Assembly: GCA_015059715.1 (NCBI GenBank)
Contig: SUZV01000006.1
Span: forward strand, 1 to 64,000
Origin: Rikenellaceae bacterium
GTDB lineage: Bacteria > Bacteroidota > Bacteroidia > Bacteroidales > Rikenellaceae
DNA: 64,000 nucleotides
Direction: 5' to 3'
Of this stretch, positions 18,097 through 27,935 are shown piece after piece. The notes below the pieces were generated by a model. The model was given only the letters and a program-made list of their open reading frames with translations, made no database searches and had not been told where the DNA came from. The first letter of the stretch is position 1, and the number at the start of each line of letters is the position of its first letter. A program made the position numbers and the translations under genes.

Positions 18097-19059
18097 ATGA
18101 AGGAGCATTTGGCAAGTCTCGACACACTAAGCATCAATCTCGGAGCTGGTGAGATGGTCATCGTAAACATCATCCTCGCTATCGTTATGTTTGGCGTAGC
18201 TTTAGGTATCAAATTCCAAACATTCAAGGATATATTCAAGAATCCCAAGTCGGTAATTGTGGGCATACTACTACAGTGGGTACTCCTCCCTGCCGTAACC
18301 TGCCTCTTGGCAATAATACTCAACCCCTTCATAACACCTATGGTTGCTATAGGTATGCTACTCGTGGCATCGTGTCCTGGTGGCAATATCTCGAACTTTA
18401 TGTCGTCGCTATCGAAGGGTAATGTAGAACTATCGGTGTCGATGACGGCCATAACGACAGCCTTTGCGCCTATAGTTACACCACTAAACTTTTGGTTATG
18501 GGGCACGCTATACTGCCGCTTTGCTGCGGTACGCAACGATATCCCAACCCTCGATATTCCATTTATGGATATGCTTGAGCAGATACTCCTAATCTTGGGT
18601 CTACCCATCATCTTAGGCATGCTCTTTTCGCACTACTTTCCCAACGGTGCCAAGCGCATAATGAAGCCATTGCAGATACTCTCGATTCTTCTATTTATGG
18701 GTATGGTGGCGGTGTCGCTATCGCAGGTATTGGCGGCATTAGAGCCTCGCTGGGAGGTATATGCGAGCATCTTGTGTGCCTTGACGATAGTCATCATACA
18801 CAACGCCAGCGCACTCAGCACAGGATATACAGGTGCTACGCTTATGAAACTACCGAAGAGCGACCGCCGCTCGCTGACCATCGAGGTAGGCATCCAGAAC
18901 TCAGGTCTCGGCTTAGCCCTGCTCTTCAACCCTGCGATATTCGACCCCTCACTATGGAGTCACAACGGAGGTATGTTGCTTATCACCGCACTCTGGGGCG
19001 TATGGCACATCGTTTCGGGCCTTACCATATCCTACATATTCCGTCGCAGCGATAAATAG
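18097..19059 (+). CDS. Bile acid:sodium symporter family (SBF) transporter
   Basis: The track start is extended by 34 unlikely residues; ATG at 18097 gives 320 residues starting MKEHLASLDTLSINLGAGEMV. It has about nine to ten transmembrane helices and the family motif ASCPGGNISNFMSSLSKGNVELSVSMTAI, which in ASBT-type carriers forms the crossing region with Na+ sites. The C-terminal block TIEVGIQNSGLGLALL is also typical. Substrates in this family include bile acids, pantoate and other organic anions; the true one is not decided by sequence. It is 9 bases ahead of an acyltransferase gene and probably cotranscribed with it. Confidence 0.88.
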   Translation: MKEHLASLDTLSINLGAGEMVIVNIILAIVMFGVALGIKFQTFKDIFKNPKSVIVGILLQWVLLPAVTCLLAIILNPFITPMVAIGMLLVASCPGGNISNFMSSLSKGNVELSVSMTAITTAFAPIVTPLNFWLWGTLYCRFAAVRNDIPTLDIPFMDMLEQILLILGLPIILGMLFSHYFPNGAKRIMKPLQILSILLFMGMVAVSLSQVLAALEPRWEVYASILCALTIVIIHNASALSTGYTGATLMKLPKSDRRSLTIEVGIQNSGLGLALLFNPAIFDPSLWSHNGGMLLITALWGVWHIVSGLTISYIFRRSDK

Positions 19060-19068
19060 TAGAGATAT

Positions 19069-20403
19069 ATGGCACAGGAGAAGAGAATACAGGATTACGA
19101 CTCTCTATATAGCTTCCTACGACACTACGTCGACTTTATGGTCAAGATGTCGTATCGCGACCTGCGATACGTAGGTCGTGAGCGTCTGCCTAAGGATGGC
19201 GCGATAATATACGCTCCAAACCACACAGGAACACTCATGGACGCTCTGGTACTGCTCGCTATGGACCGCTCACCCAAGGTCTTTGTCGCCCGTGCCGATA
19301 TATTCAAGAAGCCACTCCTTAGAGAGATATTTACCTTCCTAAAGATTATGCCTATTATGCGTATGCGCGACGGCATAGAGGAGGTGAAGCGCAATAACGA
19401 GACCATAGAGCGTGCCGTAGATGTGCTCCGAGATAGAGTGCCCTTCTGCATCTTCCCCGAGGGTACACACCAGACGAAATACTCGTCACTACCCCTATCA
19501 AAGGGCATCTTCCGCATCGCCTTCCAGGCTCGCGAGCTGCTGGCAGAGACACCACTATATATCGTCCCCATAGGTATACGCTACGGCAGTTTCTTCCGCT
19601 TCCGCTCTACGGTACGTGTGCAGATTGGCACCCCGATAAACGTAGGTGAGTTTATCGACGAGCATAGCGACCTAAAGCAGCAGGAGCAGATGGGTCTGAT
19701 GCGCGAACTTCTGGAGGAACGCATGCGCGAGTCGATATTCTACATCCCTAATGACGAGGATTACGAGGCTACATACGAGATATGTGCTGCGGTAGTGTCG
19801 AAGCAGCGCGAGCACCTCGAAAGCGAGGCAAAGTATCGCCAGATGAGGGGTATGGATGTATACTTCGAGGCCAACAATATGACCGTCAAACACATCGAAT
19901 ATCTCAAGAGGGTAAATCCTGAGGTGGCTGCCGAGCTACTCACGTTAGGCCGCGAGGCCTCGGCGATGCGCCAAAGCGAGGGTATAACGCTTAAGTCAGT
20001 GGCTGTGCGCTACCCTATATTCTCGCGCATCGTTAAGCTTATCACCTTCCTCATAACACTACCCTACGCCATCGCCGCCTCGATAGCATCACTGCCTATA
20101 ACGCTCCTCGGAAACTTCATATTCAAGAGGTTCAAGGACCAGGCTTTCCGTAACTCGGTGCGCTACCTACTAAACCTTGTGGTATGGCCCTTAGTGATGC
20201 TCATATACACCATTACGGCCTTTATCGCAGCACCTTGGGAGGTGGCACTACCGATAACACTCCTACTTCTTCCCTCGCCCTTTGCTGCCGACGAGAGCTA
20301 CCGACTACTGCGCCTTATGGTATCGGACTACAAACTATGGCGCAACAAGGAGCTACGCGCCAAGTACGACAGGATAAGGAGTCTAATGTTCGAAGATAGA
20401 TAA
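19069..20403 (+). CDS. PlsC-type 1-acylglycerol-3-phosphate acyltransferase-like protein
   Basis: A 444-residue protein. The acyltransferase domain (about 35-215) has NHTGTLMD (the HX4D catalytic motif), the substrate block FPEGTHQTKYSSLPLSKGIFRIA and the usual spacing. Relatives transfer acyl chains to lysophosphatidic acid or similar lysolipids at the membrane. The C-terminal half (about 320-410) adds two or three hydrophobic segments, so this is a longer, membrane-anchored subtype and its acceptor may not be LPA. It is the second gene behind the SBF transporter and 30 bases ahead of the BamA/TamA-like gene. Confidence 0.82.
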   Translation: MAQEKRIQDYDSLYSFLRHYVDFMVKMSYRDLRYVGRERLPKDGAIIYAPNHTGTLMDALVLLAMDRSPKVFVARADIFKKPLLREIFTFLKIMPIMRMRDGIEEVKRNNETIERAVDVLRDRVPFCIFPEGTHQTKYSSLPLSKGIFRIAFQARELLAETPLYIVPIGIRYGSFFRFRSTVRVQIGTPINVGEFIDEHSDLKQQEQMGLMRELLEERMRESIFYIPNDEDYEATYEICAAVVSKQREHLESEAKYRQMRGMDVYFEANNMTVKHIEYLKRVNPEVAAELLTLGREASAMRQSEGITLKSVAVRYPIFSRIVKLITFLITLPYAIAASIASLPITLLGNFIFKRFKDQAFRNSVRYLLNLVVWPLVMLIYTITAFIAAPWEVALPITLLLLPSPFAADESYRLLRLMVSDYKLWRNKELRAKYDRIRSLMFEDR

Positions 20404-20433
20404 AAAATAGTAAATAACAGATAACAATAGCTT

Positions 20434-21879
20434 ATGAAGAGACTACTACACCTAATTATGATTATGACCTTGCTCGCGATTCCACAGCTACTCTTGGCCC
20501 AGAGCGAGAATACAGAGGATGTCAAGCAGGCTGACGAGAGAGCAAAGTCGAAGAGCGAGATTATAAAGACGGGACTAAACTTCGGACCACTCCCCGCCGT
20601 AGCTTTCGATGCAGACAAGGGTTTCCAGCTCGGTGCGCTGCTCAACATATACAACTATGGCGATGGCTCGACATATCCAAACCCTATGTCGCACTGGTAT
20701 ATGGAGGCCTCGTGGTTTACCAAGGGCTCTATGCAGATTATCTTCTGGTACGACAACAAGACCCTTATTCCTGGTGTACGTTGGTCATCAGCCGTAACAT
20801 TTACCAACGACAAGGCTATGGACTTCTACGGCTTTAACGGCTATATGTCACACTACGATGCCGAGATGGTCGCCCTGGGTAAGGATAAGAAGAATCACGA
20901 TAACTTCATCTACACACCTAAGTACCGTTTACAGCGTCTTCAGGTGCTCGCCAAGACCGACTTCGTGGGCAATATCTGGGATAACAAGTTCTTCTGGGAG
21001 GCTGGTTACCACTTCAGCTACTTTAAGCAGGGTTATAACGAGCAGCAGGCCATAAATCTCGATAAGATTAATAAGGGCAAGAAGGATTACAAGAAGTTCC
21101 CCGAGGGCGAGCCTACAATCTTCGATATGTATCGCCAGTGGGGTCTTATCTCCGAAGAGGAGGCATGGGGAGGCGTTAACAGCACTGTGCGCCTTGGTCT
21201 GTTGTTCGACACTCGCGATAAGGAGGGTGCTCCCTCACGCGGCATATGGGCCGAGGGCCACGTTATAGTAGCACCTAAGTGGCTCGGCACTACAAACCCC
21301 TATTATAAGTACTCGCTCACGTTCCGCCACTATGTGCCTATCGTCAAGAACGACATCCTCACGTTTGCCTATCGCCTTAATTACGAGGGTACATTCGGCA
21401 AGGATGCTCCATACTACATCCTTCCATATATCACCACCGTAGGTCAGGCCTACGACCGCGATGGTATGGGTGGCTACCGCACAATTCGAGGTATTATGCG
21501 CAACCGCGTACAGGGCCTCGACATGGCTTCGTACAATATGGAGTTTCGCTGGCGATTTGTCAGCTTCCCACTATGGAAACAGAATATAGCATTCGGTCTT
21601 AGCCTATTTAGCGATGGTACGATGGTGACTAAGGGACGTGATATGACTTTCCGAGGTGAGGAGAAGTATCGCGCTGACTATGACGCATATATGGCCGAGG
21701 GTACGGATGCCGACCGCCCACATATCACCATTGGTGCTGGTCTACGCTTTATTATGAACCAGAACTTCATCGTAGCCTTCGAGTATGGCATGCCCGTAAG
21801 CAAGTTTAGCAGTAACCCTCTGATTAAGAATCAGGATGGCAAGGGCGCGTTCTATATAAACACTGGTTACCTATTCTAA
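20434..21879 (+). CDS. BamA/TamA-family outer membrane beta-barrel protein
   Basis: A 481-residue exported protein with signal peptide MKRLLHLIMIMTLLAIPQLLLAQS. The rest consists of alternating strands and ends with aromatic Phe (YINTGYLF), as expected of an outer membrane barrel. The block LGLLFDTRDKEGAPSRGIWAEG is typical of the Omp85 barrel, as is GGYRTIRGIMRNRVQG near the characteristic loop 6 (VRGY/F-like). There are no POTRA domains, so it resembles the short Bacteroidetes surface-antigen proteins rather than BamA itself. Role unknown; perhaps lipid or protein transport, which would fit the upstream acyltransferase. Confidence 0.8.
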   Translation: MKRLLHLIMIMTLLAIPQLLLAQSENTEDVKQADERAKSKSEIIKTGLNFGPLPAVAFDADKGFQLGALLNIYNYGDGSTYPNPMSHWYMEASWFTKGSMQIIFWYDNKTLIPGVRWSSAVTFTNDKAMDFYGFNGYMSHYDAEMVALGKDKKNHDNFIYTPKYRLQRLQVLAKTDFVGNIWDNKFFWEAGYHFSYFKQGYNEQQAINLDKINKGKKDYKKFPEGEPTIFDMYRQWGLISEEEAWGGVNSTVRLGLLFDTRDKEGAPSRGIWAEGHVIVAPKWLGTTNPYYKYSLTFRHYVPIVKNDILTFAYRLNYEGTFGKDAPYYILPYITTVGQAYDRDGMGGYRTIRGIMRNRVQGLDMASYNMEFRWRFVSFPLWKQNIAFGLSLFSDGTMVTKGRDMTFRGEEKYRADYDAYMAEGTDADRPHITIGAGLRFIMNQNFIVAFEYGMPVSKFSSNPLIKNQDGKGAFYINTGYLF

Positions 21880-21919
21880 GGAGTGGGTAGATAGTGTACC
21901 CCGATGGCATAAATAGTTT

Positions 21920-21959
21920 TATAGCCTTAATGTCTTATTGTTAAGACATTAAGGCTATA
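21920..21959. terminator. Perfect 18-bp hairpin between convergent genes
   Basis: TATAGCCTTAATGTCTTA (21920-21937) and TAAGACATTAAGGCTATA (21942-21959) pair over 18 bp without a mismatch, with the loop TTGT. It lies between the barrel gene and dus and can act on both strands, although neither side has a strong U-tract. Confidence 0.6.
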
Positions 21960-22007
21960 TGATTATAAGACGGTCGCGGATAAGAAGTATATACCTTACA
22001 CTTTCTA

Positions 22008-23030
22008 CTATATATCGTGCGAGAGAGGTGCTGGAACCACACTACGCATATCGAAATCTCCCCAACGCTCTGCCACATAGTCGAGCGTAGCGTTTATCTC
22101 GTCTGCATCAAACGATGTGACCAACTTAAGGCGTGTCTGCTTAAAGTCGGGCAACCCCTTAAAGTAGTTCGTAAGGTGGCGACGCATCTCAAGGATGCCT
22201 ACCCTATCGCCCTTAATCTCCAACGACTTGGCCAAGTGCTCCTTGGCTATGGCTACGCGCTCAATGACAGAGGGTTGCGGCAGTAGTTCTCCAGTCTCTA
22301 AGTAGTGTCTGCACTCTCGAAATATCCAAGGTCGTCCGTATGTAGCACGTCCTATCATCACACCATCGACTCCATATTGGTCAAACATCTGCTTACACCT
22401 CTCTGCCGAGTCGACATCGCCATTGCCGATAATCGGGATGGTTATGCGAGGGTCGTTCTTTATCTTGCCTATAAGCGTCCAGTCGGCCTGGCCACGATAC
22501 ATCTGCGAGCGTGTACGTCCGTGTATCGTCAATGCCGCGATGCCCACATCCTGAAGGCGTAGTGCCACCTCCTCGATATTCTTCATCTCGTCGCTCCAGC
22601 CAAGGCGTGTCTTTACAGTCACAGGCTTGCTTACGGCACGCACTATCTGGCGCGTCATCTCGACCATAAGGTCCACGTCGCGCATCATGCCCGAGCCAGC
22701 ACCGCGATTAGCTATCTTCTTTACCGGACAGCCAAAGTTGATATCTATGATGTCGGGGTTAGCACTCTCGGCAATACGCGCTGCCTCAACCATAGGCTCT
22801 ATGAGGTGACCATATATCTGTATCCCCACAGGACGCTCATAATCGGCAATATTGAGCTTGGCACGCGACTTCCACGCATCGCGTATTAGGCCGTCCGACG
22901 AGATAAACTCTGTATATACGACATCTGCGCCAAAACGCTTGCACATATAGCGAAACGAGGGGTCAGTGACATCCTCCATAGGGGCTAAGAATAGCGGCTT
23001 ATCGCCTAACTCGATATCTGCAATCTTCAT
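22008..23030 (-). CDS. dus: tRNA-dihydrouridine synthase (DusB type)
   Basis: Flavoenzyme of 340 residues that reduces uridines in the tRNA D-loop. The TIM barrel starts with FLAPMEDVTDPSFR, the catalytic Cys101 is in DINFGCPVKKI, and VKTRLGW, LTIHGRTR and IIGNGDV are the FMN/tRNA-binding blocks. The C-terminal four-helix domain is present (EHLAKSLEIKGDRVGILEMRRHLTNYFKG). A TACCTTTG -7 box lies at 23048-23055 on the minus strand. Single-gene unit. Confidence 0.95.
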   Translation of the reverse strand: MKIADIELGDKPLFLAPMEDVTDPSFRYMCKRFGADVVYTEFISSDGLIRDAWKSRAKLNIADYERPVGIQIYGHLIEPMVEAARIAESANPDIIDINFGCPVKKIANRGAGSGMMRDVDLMVEMTRQIVRAVSKPVTVKTRLGWSDEMKNIEEVALRLQDVGIAALTIHGRTRSQMYRGQADWTLIGKIKNDPRITIPIIGNGDVDSAERCKQMFDQYGVDGVMIGRATYGRPWIFRECRHYLETGELLPQPSVIERVAIAKEHLAKSLEIKGDRVGILEMRRHLTNYFKGLPDFKQTRLKLVTSFDADEINATLDYVAERWGDFDMRSVVPAPLSHDI

Positions 23031-23375
23031 ACTTCGATAATTTTGCCCAAAGGTACAAAAAAGTGGGGAAATAACAAGGGGAAGGACCTTCAGCTAACTT
23101 TAACCCCCAACGTGTAAGCTGTCATAATCTCTCTTTAACTACTATTTAGCTCGCCCAAAGCGAGTACACTACCTTTTCAGCTTTAGCTATCACCGCACAA
23201 GGTGTATACATATTTTGCCATTTTCCACTTTTTCCTATCATTAGTACCATAATGACACTCCTAATACGACATCGTATTATAGAATATATCGTCACTTGTT
23301 ATGAAATTTAGATACTTTTTATTATCTTTGTGCGATTATAGCTACTACTTCGACTAATACTAATAACTATATACT
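23031..23375. other. Divergent intergenic region dus/pheT with small hairpins
   Basis: It holds the dus promoter (TACCTTTG, minus, 23048-23055) and the probable pheT -7 box TATCTTTG (plus, 23323-23330). Between them are two short hairpins, CTCGC/GCGAG near 23155 and a CACC...GGTG one near 23191. No ORF was recognised, and I see no T-box or other known tRNA synthetase leader. Confidence 0.5.
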
Positions 23376-25841
23376 ATGAATATTTCATTCAACTGGCTAA
23401 AACGCTATCTCGACACCGACATCGCTCCTGAGCGTCTTGCGGAGATACTCACCGAGTTAGGACTCGAAGTCGAGGAGTTCGAGAAGATTGAGACAATAAA
23501 GGGCGGACTTAAGGGTGTCGTCGTGGGCGAGGTGCTTACCTGTGAGGAGCATCCCGACTCGGACCACCTACATATAACTACCGTAGATGTGGGCACAGAG
23601 GCTCCACTACAGATAGTATGTGGCGCAGCAAACTGTCGCAAAGGTCTTAAGGTGATGTGCGCAACAGTAGGTTCGGTGCTATACCCTATCGACTCAGACG
23701 AAGAGTTCAAAATCAAGCGTAGCAAGATTCGTGGCGTAGAGTCTCTCGGTATGCTATGTGCCGAGGACGAGCTTGGCATAGGCCGCAACCACGATGGCAT
23801 CATGGAACTTCCTACGGATGCCGTAGTAGGCACCCCTGCAAAGGAGTATCTTCACATTGCCGACGACTACCTTATCGGCATAGGCCTGACACCCAACCGC
23901 GTAGATGCAGCATCACACATAGGCGTAGCTCGCGATGTGGCAGCATATCTGAAGAGTCGCGGCGAGAGGGTTGAGTATCGTCTACCATCGGTCGAGGCGT
24001 TCCAGGTTGACGACACCTCACGCACCATAGAGGTCGAGGTGATTAATAGCGAGGCGGCACCACGCTATACAGGTATCACCGTAAGCGGTTGTAAGATTGC
24101 CCCATCGCCCGAGTGGATGCAGAACGAGCTTCGTGCCGCAGGCATTAACCCTAAGAACAACCTCGTAGATATCACCAACTACGTCCTCTTTGAGCTTGGT
24201 CAGCCACTCCACGCCTTCGATGCCGATAAGATTGAGGGAGGTAAGGTTGTGGTACGCTCGGCTGCCGAGGGTGAGAAGTTTATCACCTTAGATGGCGTAG
24301 AGCGCACGTTGACGGCTAACGACCTTATGATATGCTCGGCCGAGCGTCCTATGTGCATCGCAGGTGTCTACGGAGGTAAGGACTCGGGCATCAGCGACGA
24401 AACGGTGAATGTATTTATCGAGAGTGCATACTTCCACCCTGTCTGGGTGCGCAAGACAGCAAAGCGTTTCGGTCTTAACACTGATGCATCGTTCCGCTTC
24501 GAGCGAGGCATAGACCCCAACATTCAGGTATATGCCCTTAAGCGCGCAGCACTGCTTATGAAGGAGCTTGCTGGTGGTCGCATAACATCTGAGATTATCG
24601 ATATCAACCCCCGACCAGCCCAGCACTTCGAGTTTGACTTCTCGCTTGACCGCGCACGAAGACTTATAGGCAAGGATATCCCCGAGGATACCATTCTCAG
24701 TATCCTCGATGCTCTTGAGGTCGAGGTACGTGGCCGCGAGGGCGATACACTCAGGGTTGCAGTACCCCCATACCGCGTAGATGTACAGCGCGAGGCCGAC
24801 CTTGTTGAGGATGTGCTCCGCGTATATGGCTACAACAATATCGAGATTTCGGACCACGTAAACTCGACACTCTCATACGCACCAAAGCCCGACAAGAGCC
24901 GTCTACAGAACATCGCCTCAGACTATCTCTCGGCTAATGGATATACCGAGATTATGTCTAACTCGCTAACTAAGGCCTCGTACTACGAAGGCTGCACAAG
25001 CTACCCTGTTGAGCGTTGCGTAAGAATACTCAACCCACTCTCACAGGACCTTAACGTTATGCGTCAGACGCTGCTGTTCAACGCGCTGGAGGCTGTCGAG
25101 CTTAACGTAAATCGTCGTAATGGCAACCTAAAGATGTACGAGGTGGGCAACTGCTACGCCTACGCCGAGGAGAGAGCTTCGGAGGAGAACACCTTGGCCA
25201 AGTACGAGGAGAGCTTCCGCATAGGCATCACCGTAACAGGCCTATCGACACAGCTATCGTGGAATAGCAAGGCCGAGACATCGTCGTTCTTTACGTTGCG
25301 CGCTGCTGTCGAGCGTCTACTTAAGCGTTTCGGCATCGACATCTACGCATTGCAGTGCGAGAGCATCGACTCAGACCTATATGCCGATGCTATACTCTTC
25401 AAGCAAGGTCCTAAGGAGGTGTTACGTATGGGCGTAGTGTCGCCTATCGTGCGCAAGAGGTTCGATATCAAGCAGGAGGTATACTTCGCTGAGATAGACT
25501 TCGACCAGCTCATCAAGATGACCAAGAAGGCTAAGGTGCAGTTCAAGGAGCTATCTAAGTTCCCCGAGGTAAAGCGCGACTTGGCTCTTTTAGTAAACAA
25601 GAGTGTCACATTCTCGCAGCTACGCTCTATAGCCTTTGCTACGGAGAAGAAGCTACTCAAGTCGGTATCGCTCTTCGATGTTTACGAGGGCGACAAGCTC
25701 CCCGAGGGCAAGAAGTCATACGCCTTAAGCTTCATCCTTGAGGATAAGAACCAGACACTTACCGACAAGCAGATTGAGCGTACTATGGCCAACATACAGA
25801 CTCAGCTTGAGCAGAAGTGCGCGGCCGAGGTAAGAAAGTAG
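23376..25841 (+). CDS. pheT: Phenylalanyl-tRNA synthetase beta subunit
   Basis: An 821-residue chain of the (alpha-beta)2 enzyme that charges tRNA-Phe; the beta chain carries editing and tRNA binding. Domains are in standard order: B1 and an EMAPII-like tRNA-binding domain (about 40-155, with HPDSDHLHITTVDVG), B3/B4 editing domain (about 205-390), B5 (about 400-475), the inactive catalytic-like core and the C-terminal anticodon-binding FDX-ACB domain (about 725-821, FPEVKRDLALLV). As often in Bacteroidota, pheS is not adjacent. Confidence 0.97.
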   Translation: MNISFNWLKRYLDTDIAPERLAEILTELGLEVEEFEKIETIKGGLKGVVVGEVLTCEEHPDSDHLHITTVDVGTEAPLQIVCGAANCRKGLKVMCATVGSVLYPIDSDEEFKIKRSKIRGVESLGMLCAEDELGIGRNHDGIMELPTDAVVGTPAKEYLHIADDYLIGIGLTPNRVDAASHIGVARDVAAYLKSRGERVEYRLPSVEAFQVDDTSRTIEVEVINSEAAPRYTGITVSGCKIAPSPEWMQNELRAAGINPKNNLVDITNYVLFELGQPLHAFDADKIEGGKVVVRSAAEGEKFITLDGVERTLTANDLMICSAERPMCIAGVYGGKDSGISDETVNVFIESAYFHPVWVRKTAKRFGLNTDASFRFERGIDPNIQVYALKRAALLMKELAGGRITSEIIDINPRPAQHFEFDFSLDRARRLIGKDIPEDTILSILDALEVEVRGREGDTLRVAVPPYRVDVQREADLVEDVLRVYGYNNIEISDHVNSTLSYAPKPDKSRLQNIASDYLSANGYTEIMSNSLTKASYYEGCTSYPVERCVRILNPLSQDLNVMRQTLLFNALEAVELNVNRRNGNLKMYEVGNCYAYAEERASEENTLAKYEESFRIGITVTGLSTQLSWNSKAETSSFFTLRAAVERLLKRFGIDIYALQCESIDSDLYADAILFKQGPKEVLRMGVVSPIVRKRFDIKQEVYFAEIDFDQLIKMTKKAKVQFKELSKFPEVKRDLALLVNKSVTFSQLRSIAFATEKKLLKSVSLFDVYEGDKLPEGKKSYALSFILEDKNQTLTDKQIERTMANIQTQLEQKCAAEVRK

Positions 25842-25869
25842 GCCGCTACGACAAGAATAGCACAAGAGG

Positions 25870-25954
25870 GAGGGTGACTAAATAGTCACCCTCGCTTGTT
25901 TAAGGGGTTGAATAAAAAGTCTATTTTGTCGCTTGACAAAATAGACTTTTTATT
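25870..25954. terminator. Two stacked hairpins between convergent pheT and DJ-1 genes
   Basis: The first stem is GAGGGTGACTA (25870-25880) with TAGTCACCCTC (25883-25893), of the same family as those at 1580 and 32665. The second is AATAAAAAGTCTATTTTGTC (25911-25930) with its perfect complement at 25935-25954 and a GCTT loop; its A/T-run arms make it a bidirectional Rho-independent terminator. The first probably serves pheT; the second serves both genes. Confidence 0.85.
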
Positions 25955-25987
25955 CACTCTCTTATTTTATTCGAGATAGATATCTCA

Positions 25988-26536
25988 CTACACCTCCATA
26001 CCTCGACGAGTACGAGAGAGTGTGTCGGCACCGACAAGGCGTGAGGCAACAGCCAAGGCAAACTCAACAGATAGACCAGCACCTGCGGCAGTGATGAGGT
26101 TTCCATCCTCAACTACCGAACCTCCGACATACTCATAATCGCCCATCTGCTCGATAACGGTGCTATGACACGTAAGTTGGCAACCACGCGCCACGCCTGC
26201 CGCAGCAAGCACCGTAGGAGCACCACATATCGCAGCCACAACTCTGCCCGAGGTGTAGTAGCTTTGGACAACACGACACACCTCATCGGAGCTACGCAGG
26301 TTTACGTAGCCAGGGTTACCACCAGGGAGAACCAGAGCATCGCCATCCGAAAAATCTGTCTCAGCGATAAGCCTATCGCACCTGAGCGTCACGATGTTGT
26401 GTGACGAGGTAACATCCAAGGAGCTACCCACAGCAACACGAACAACCGAAACACCAGCACGATTCATAACATCGATTGGGGCTACGGCCTCGACAGCCTC
26501 AAAGCCATCGGCAAGCAATATATAGACACGTTTCAT
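25988..26536 (-). CDS. DJ-1/PfpI family protein (ThiJ-like)
   Basis: A 182-residue class I glutamine amidotransferase-like protein. The nucleophile elbow is AAICGAPTVLAAAG (Cys104), the conserved Glu is in ADGFEAVEA near residue 13, and VLPGGNPG is present. Relatives are chaperone-like, deglycase or glyoxalase-like; the older annotation as thiazole monophosphate biosynthesis is probably wrong for this family. Alone between pheT and aroB, all with separate signals. Confidence 0.88.
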   Translation of the reverse strand: MKRVYILLADGFEAVEAVAPIDVMNRAGVSVVRVAVGSSLDVTSSHNIVTLRCDRLIAETDFSDGDALVLPGGNPGYVNLRSSDEVCRVVQSYYTSGRVVAAICGAPTVLAAAGVARGCQLTCHSTVIEQMGDYEYVGGSVVEDGNLITAAGAGLSVEFALAVASRLVGADTLSRTRRGMEV

Positions 26537-26629
26537 ATTATTTAGTGATATTCTATAAATTAGTAAATATGCTATTCGTTGTCGGGAGTCTATAATTTAT
26601 AGTCCCCCTTAGTAATTAAGGTAACACTC

Positions 26630-27643
26630 CTAAAATAACCTCTCGAAATCCTCGATAGGCATCTTGCGCACCACGCAGCGACCTATGGCCTCGGGGATGA
26701 CTACACGCAGGAGATTATCTTCGCGCTTCTTATCGTGACGCACAGCACGCATAATGGCCGAGAGCGGCACCGAGGGCTCGGTAGCAAAACCCAATCGACA
26801 CAATAGGCTCTCGATGCGCTGAGCCTCGTAGGAAGAGAGCATCCCCCCCTTGGCAGCAGCCTTAGCTACCATAGCAAGTCCCATAGCCACCGCCTCGCCA
26901 TGATTAACCTCGCGCGTAGACTTCTCGACAGCGTGGCCTATGGTATGTCCCAAGTTAAGCAGACGACGTAGGCCTGCTTCGCGCTCATCAGCCTCGACAA
27001 TTGAGGCCTTAACCCTCACGGCACGCAACACAATGCTCTGCATCTGCTCCGTAGAGTGGTAAAGCTCATCTGTGGCGCAGCTATCGATATAATCGAAGAG
27101 CTCGGCATCGCCAATAATAGCACTCTTGACCACCTCGGCCATACCGGCACGCAGCTCGCGCATAGGTAGCGTGCGTAGCATCTCGACATCGGAGATGACG
27201 AAGCGCGGGTGGACTATGGTTCCCACCATATTCTTATAGTCGGCAACGTTGACCCCATTCTTACCCCCTATCGAGGCATCTACCTGACCAAGCAGCGTCG
27301 TGGAGATAAAGCCGAAGTCGAGACCGCGCATATATGTAGCGGCGACAAAGCCTGCAACATCTGTCACTATGCCGCCACCTATGCCGAGGATAAAGGTCGC
27401 CCTATCTACCCCCATAGCCATAAGCCTATCGTAGATAGTAGCCACCGTCGCGAGGCTCTTGTTGGCCTCACCACCACCGATAATTATATGCTCATATCGA
27501 CGCACAAGGTCTGGATAGAGCCTGTCGATATTGGCATCGGTGATGACCACCACACGACACTTAGGCAACACCTGCTCAATAATATCCCCAACTCGTCCGA
27601 TGTAGAGCCGCGTCTGCTCTCTTATGGTTATACAGCTATCCAT
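26630..27643 (-). CDS. aroB: 3-dehydroquinate synthase
   Basis: Second step of the shikimate pathway: DAHP to 3-dehydroquinate, needing NAD+ and a divalent metal. The 337 residues include GGGIVTDVAGFVAATYMRG (NAD-binding), the metal-binding LLNLGHTIGHAVE with His, and NHGEAVAMGL with the next His. Length is slightly below the usual 345-365 but all blocks are present. The gene stands alone, upstream of DJ-1 on the same strand with a 93-base gap. Confidence 0.95.
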   Translation of the reverse strand: MDSCITIREQTRLYIGRVGDIIEQVLPKCRVVVITDANIDRLYPDLVRRYEHIIIGGGEANKSLATVATIYDRLMAMGVDRATFILGIGGGIVTDVAGFVAATYMRGLDFGFISTTLLGQVDASIGGKNGVNVADYKNMVGTIVHPRFVISDVEMLRTLPMRELRAGMAEVVKSAIIGDAELFDYIDSCATDELYHSTEQMQSIVLRAVRVKASIVEADEREAGLRRLLNLGHTIGHAVEKSTREVNHGEAVAMGLAMVAKAAAKGGMLSSYEAQRIESLLCRLGFATEPSVPLSAIMRAVRHDKKREDNLLRVVIPEAIGRCVVRKMPIEDFERLF

Positions 27644-27785
27644 AGCTTAAGTATTAACTCTGCTTATTGGCAATATTCGCACCAATAAAATATCATTACA
27701 ATGCGTAAAGGTACAAAAAAAGTGGAAACTGTAGCCACTATTAGGGTGTATATCGCGCGTAAAACAAATTTTGTTTGCTAAAAAG

Positions 27786-27816
27786 TTGCAATATCATCGA
27801 ATGTTTCCTAAATTTG
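27786..27816 (+). promoter_or_regulatory. Promoter of mdh
   Basis: TTG at 27786-27788 and TAAATTTG at 27809-27816 are 20 bases apart. The leader is about 110 nt and contains no recognisable riboswitch. Confidence 0.65.
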
Positions 27817-27935
27817 CGTGGCGTTTGCTCATCGTGTCACCATAGGCTGATGCAGGTGATAACATTAGCAAAATAGCTTTGTAGCGAATGTATTTATTAA
27901 TATAGTATAACAACTTAAAAAAAACGTTTAAAACT

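Noticed and set aside
24288-24857. 189-codon ORF antisense to pheT
   Set aside because: Shadow of a strongly coding gene; no domain, promoter or terminator of its own.
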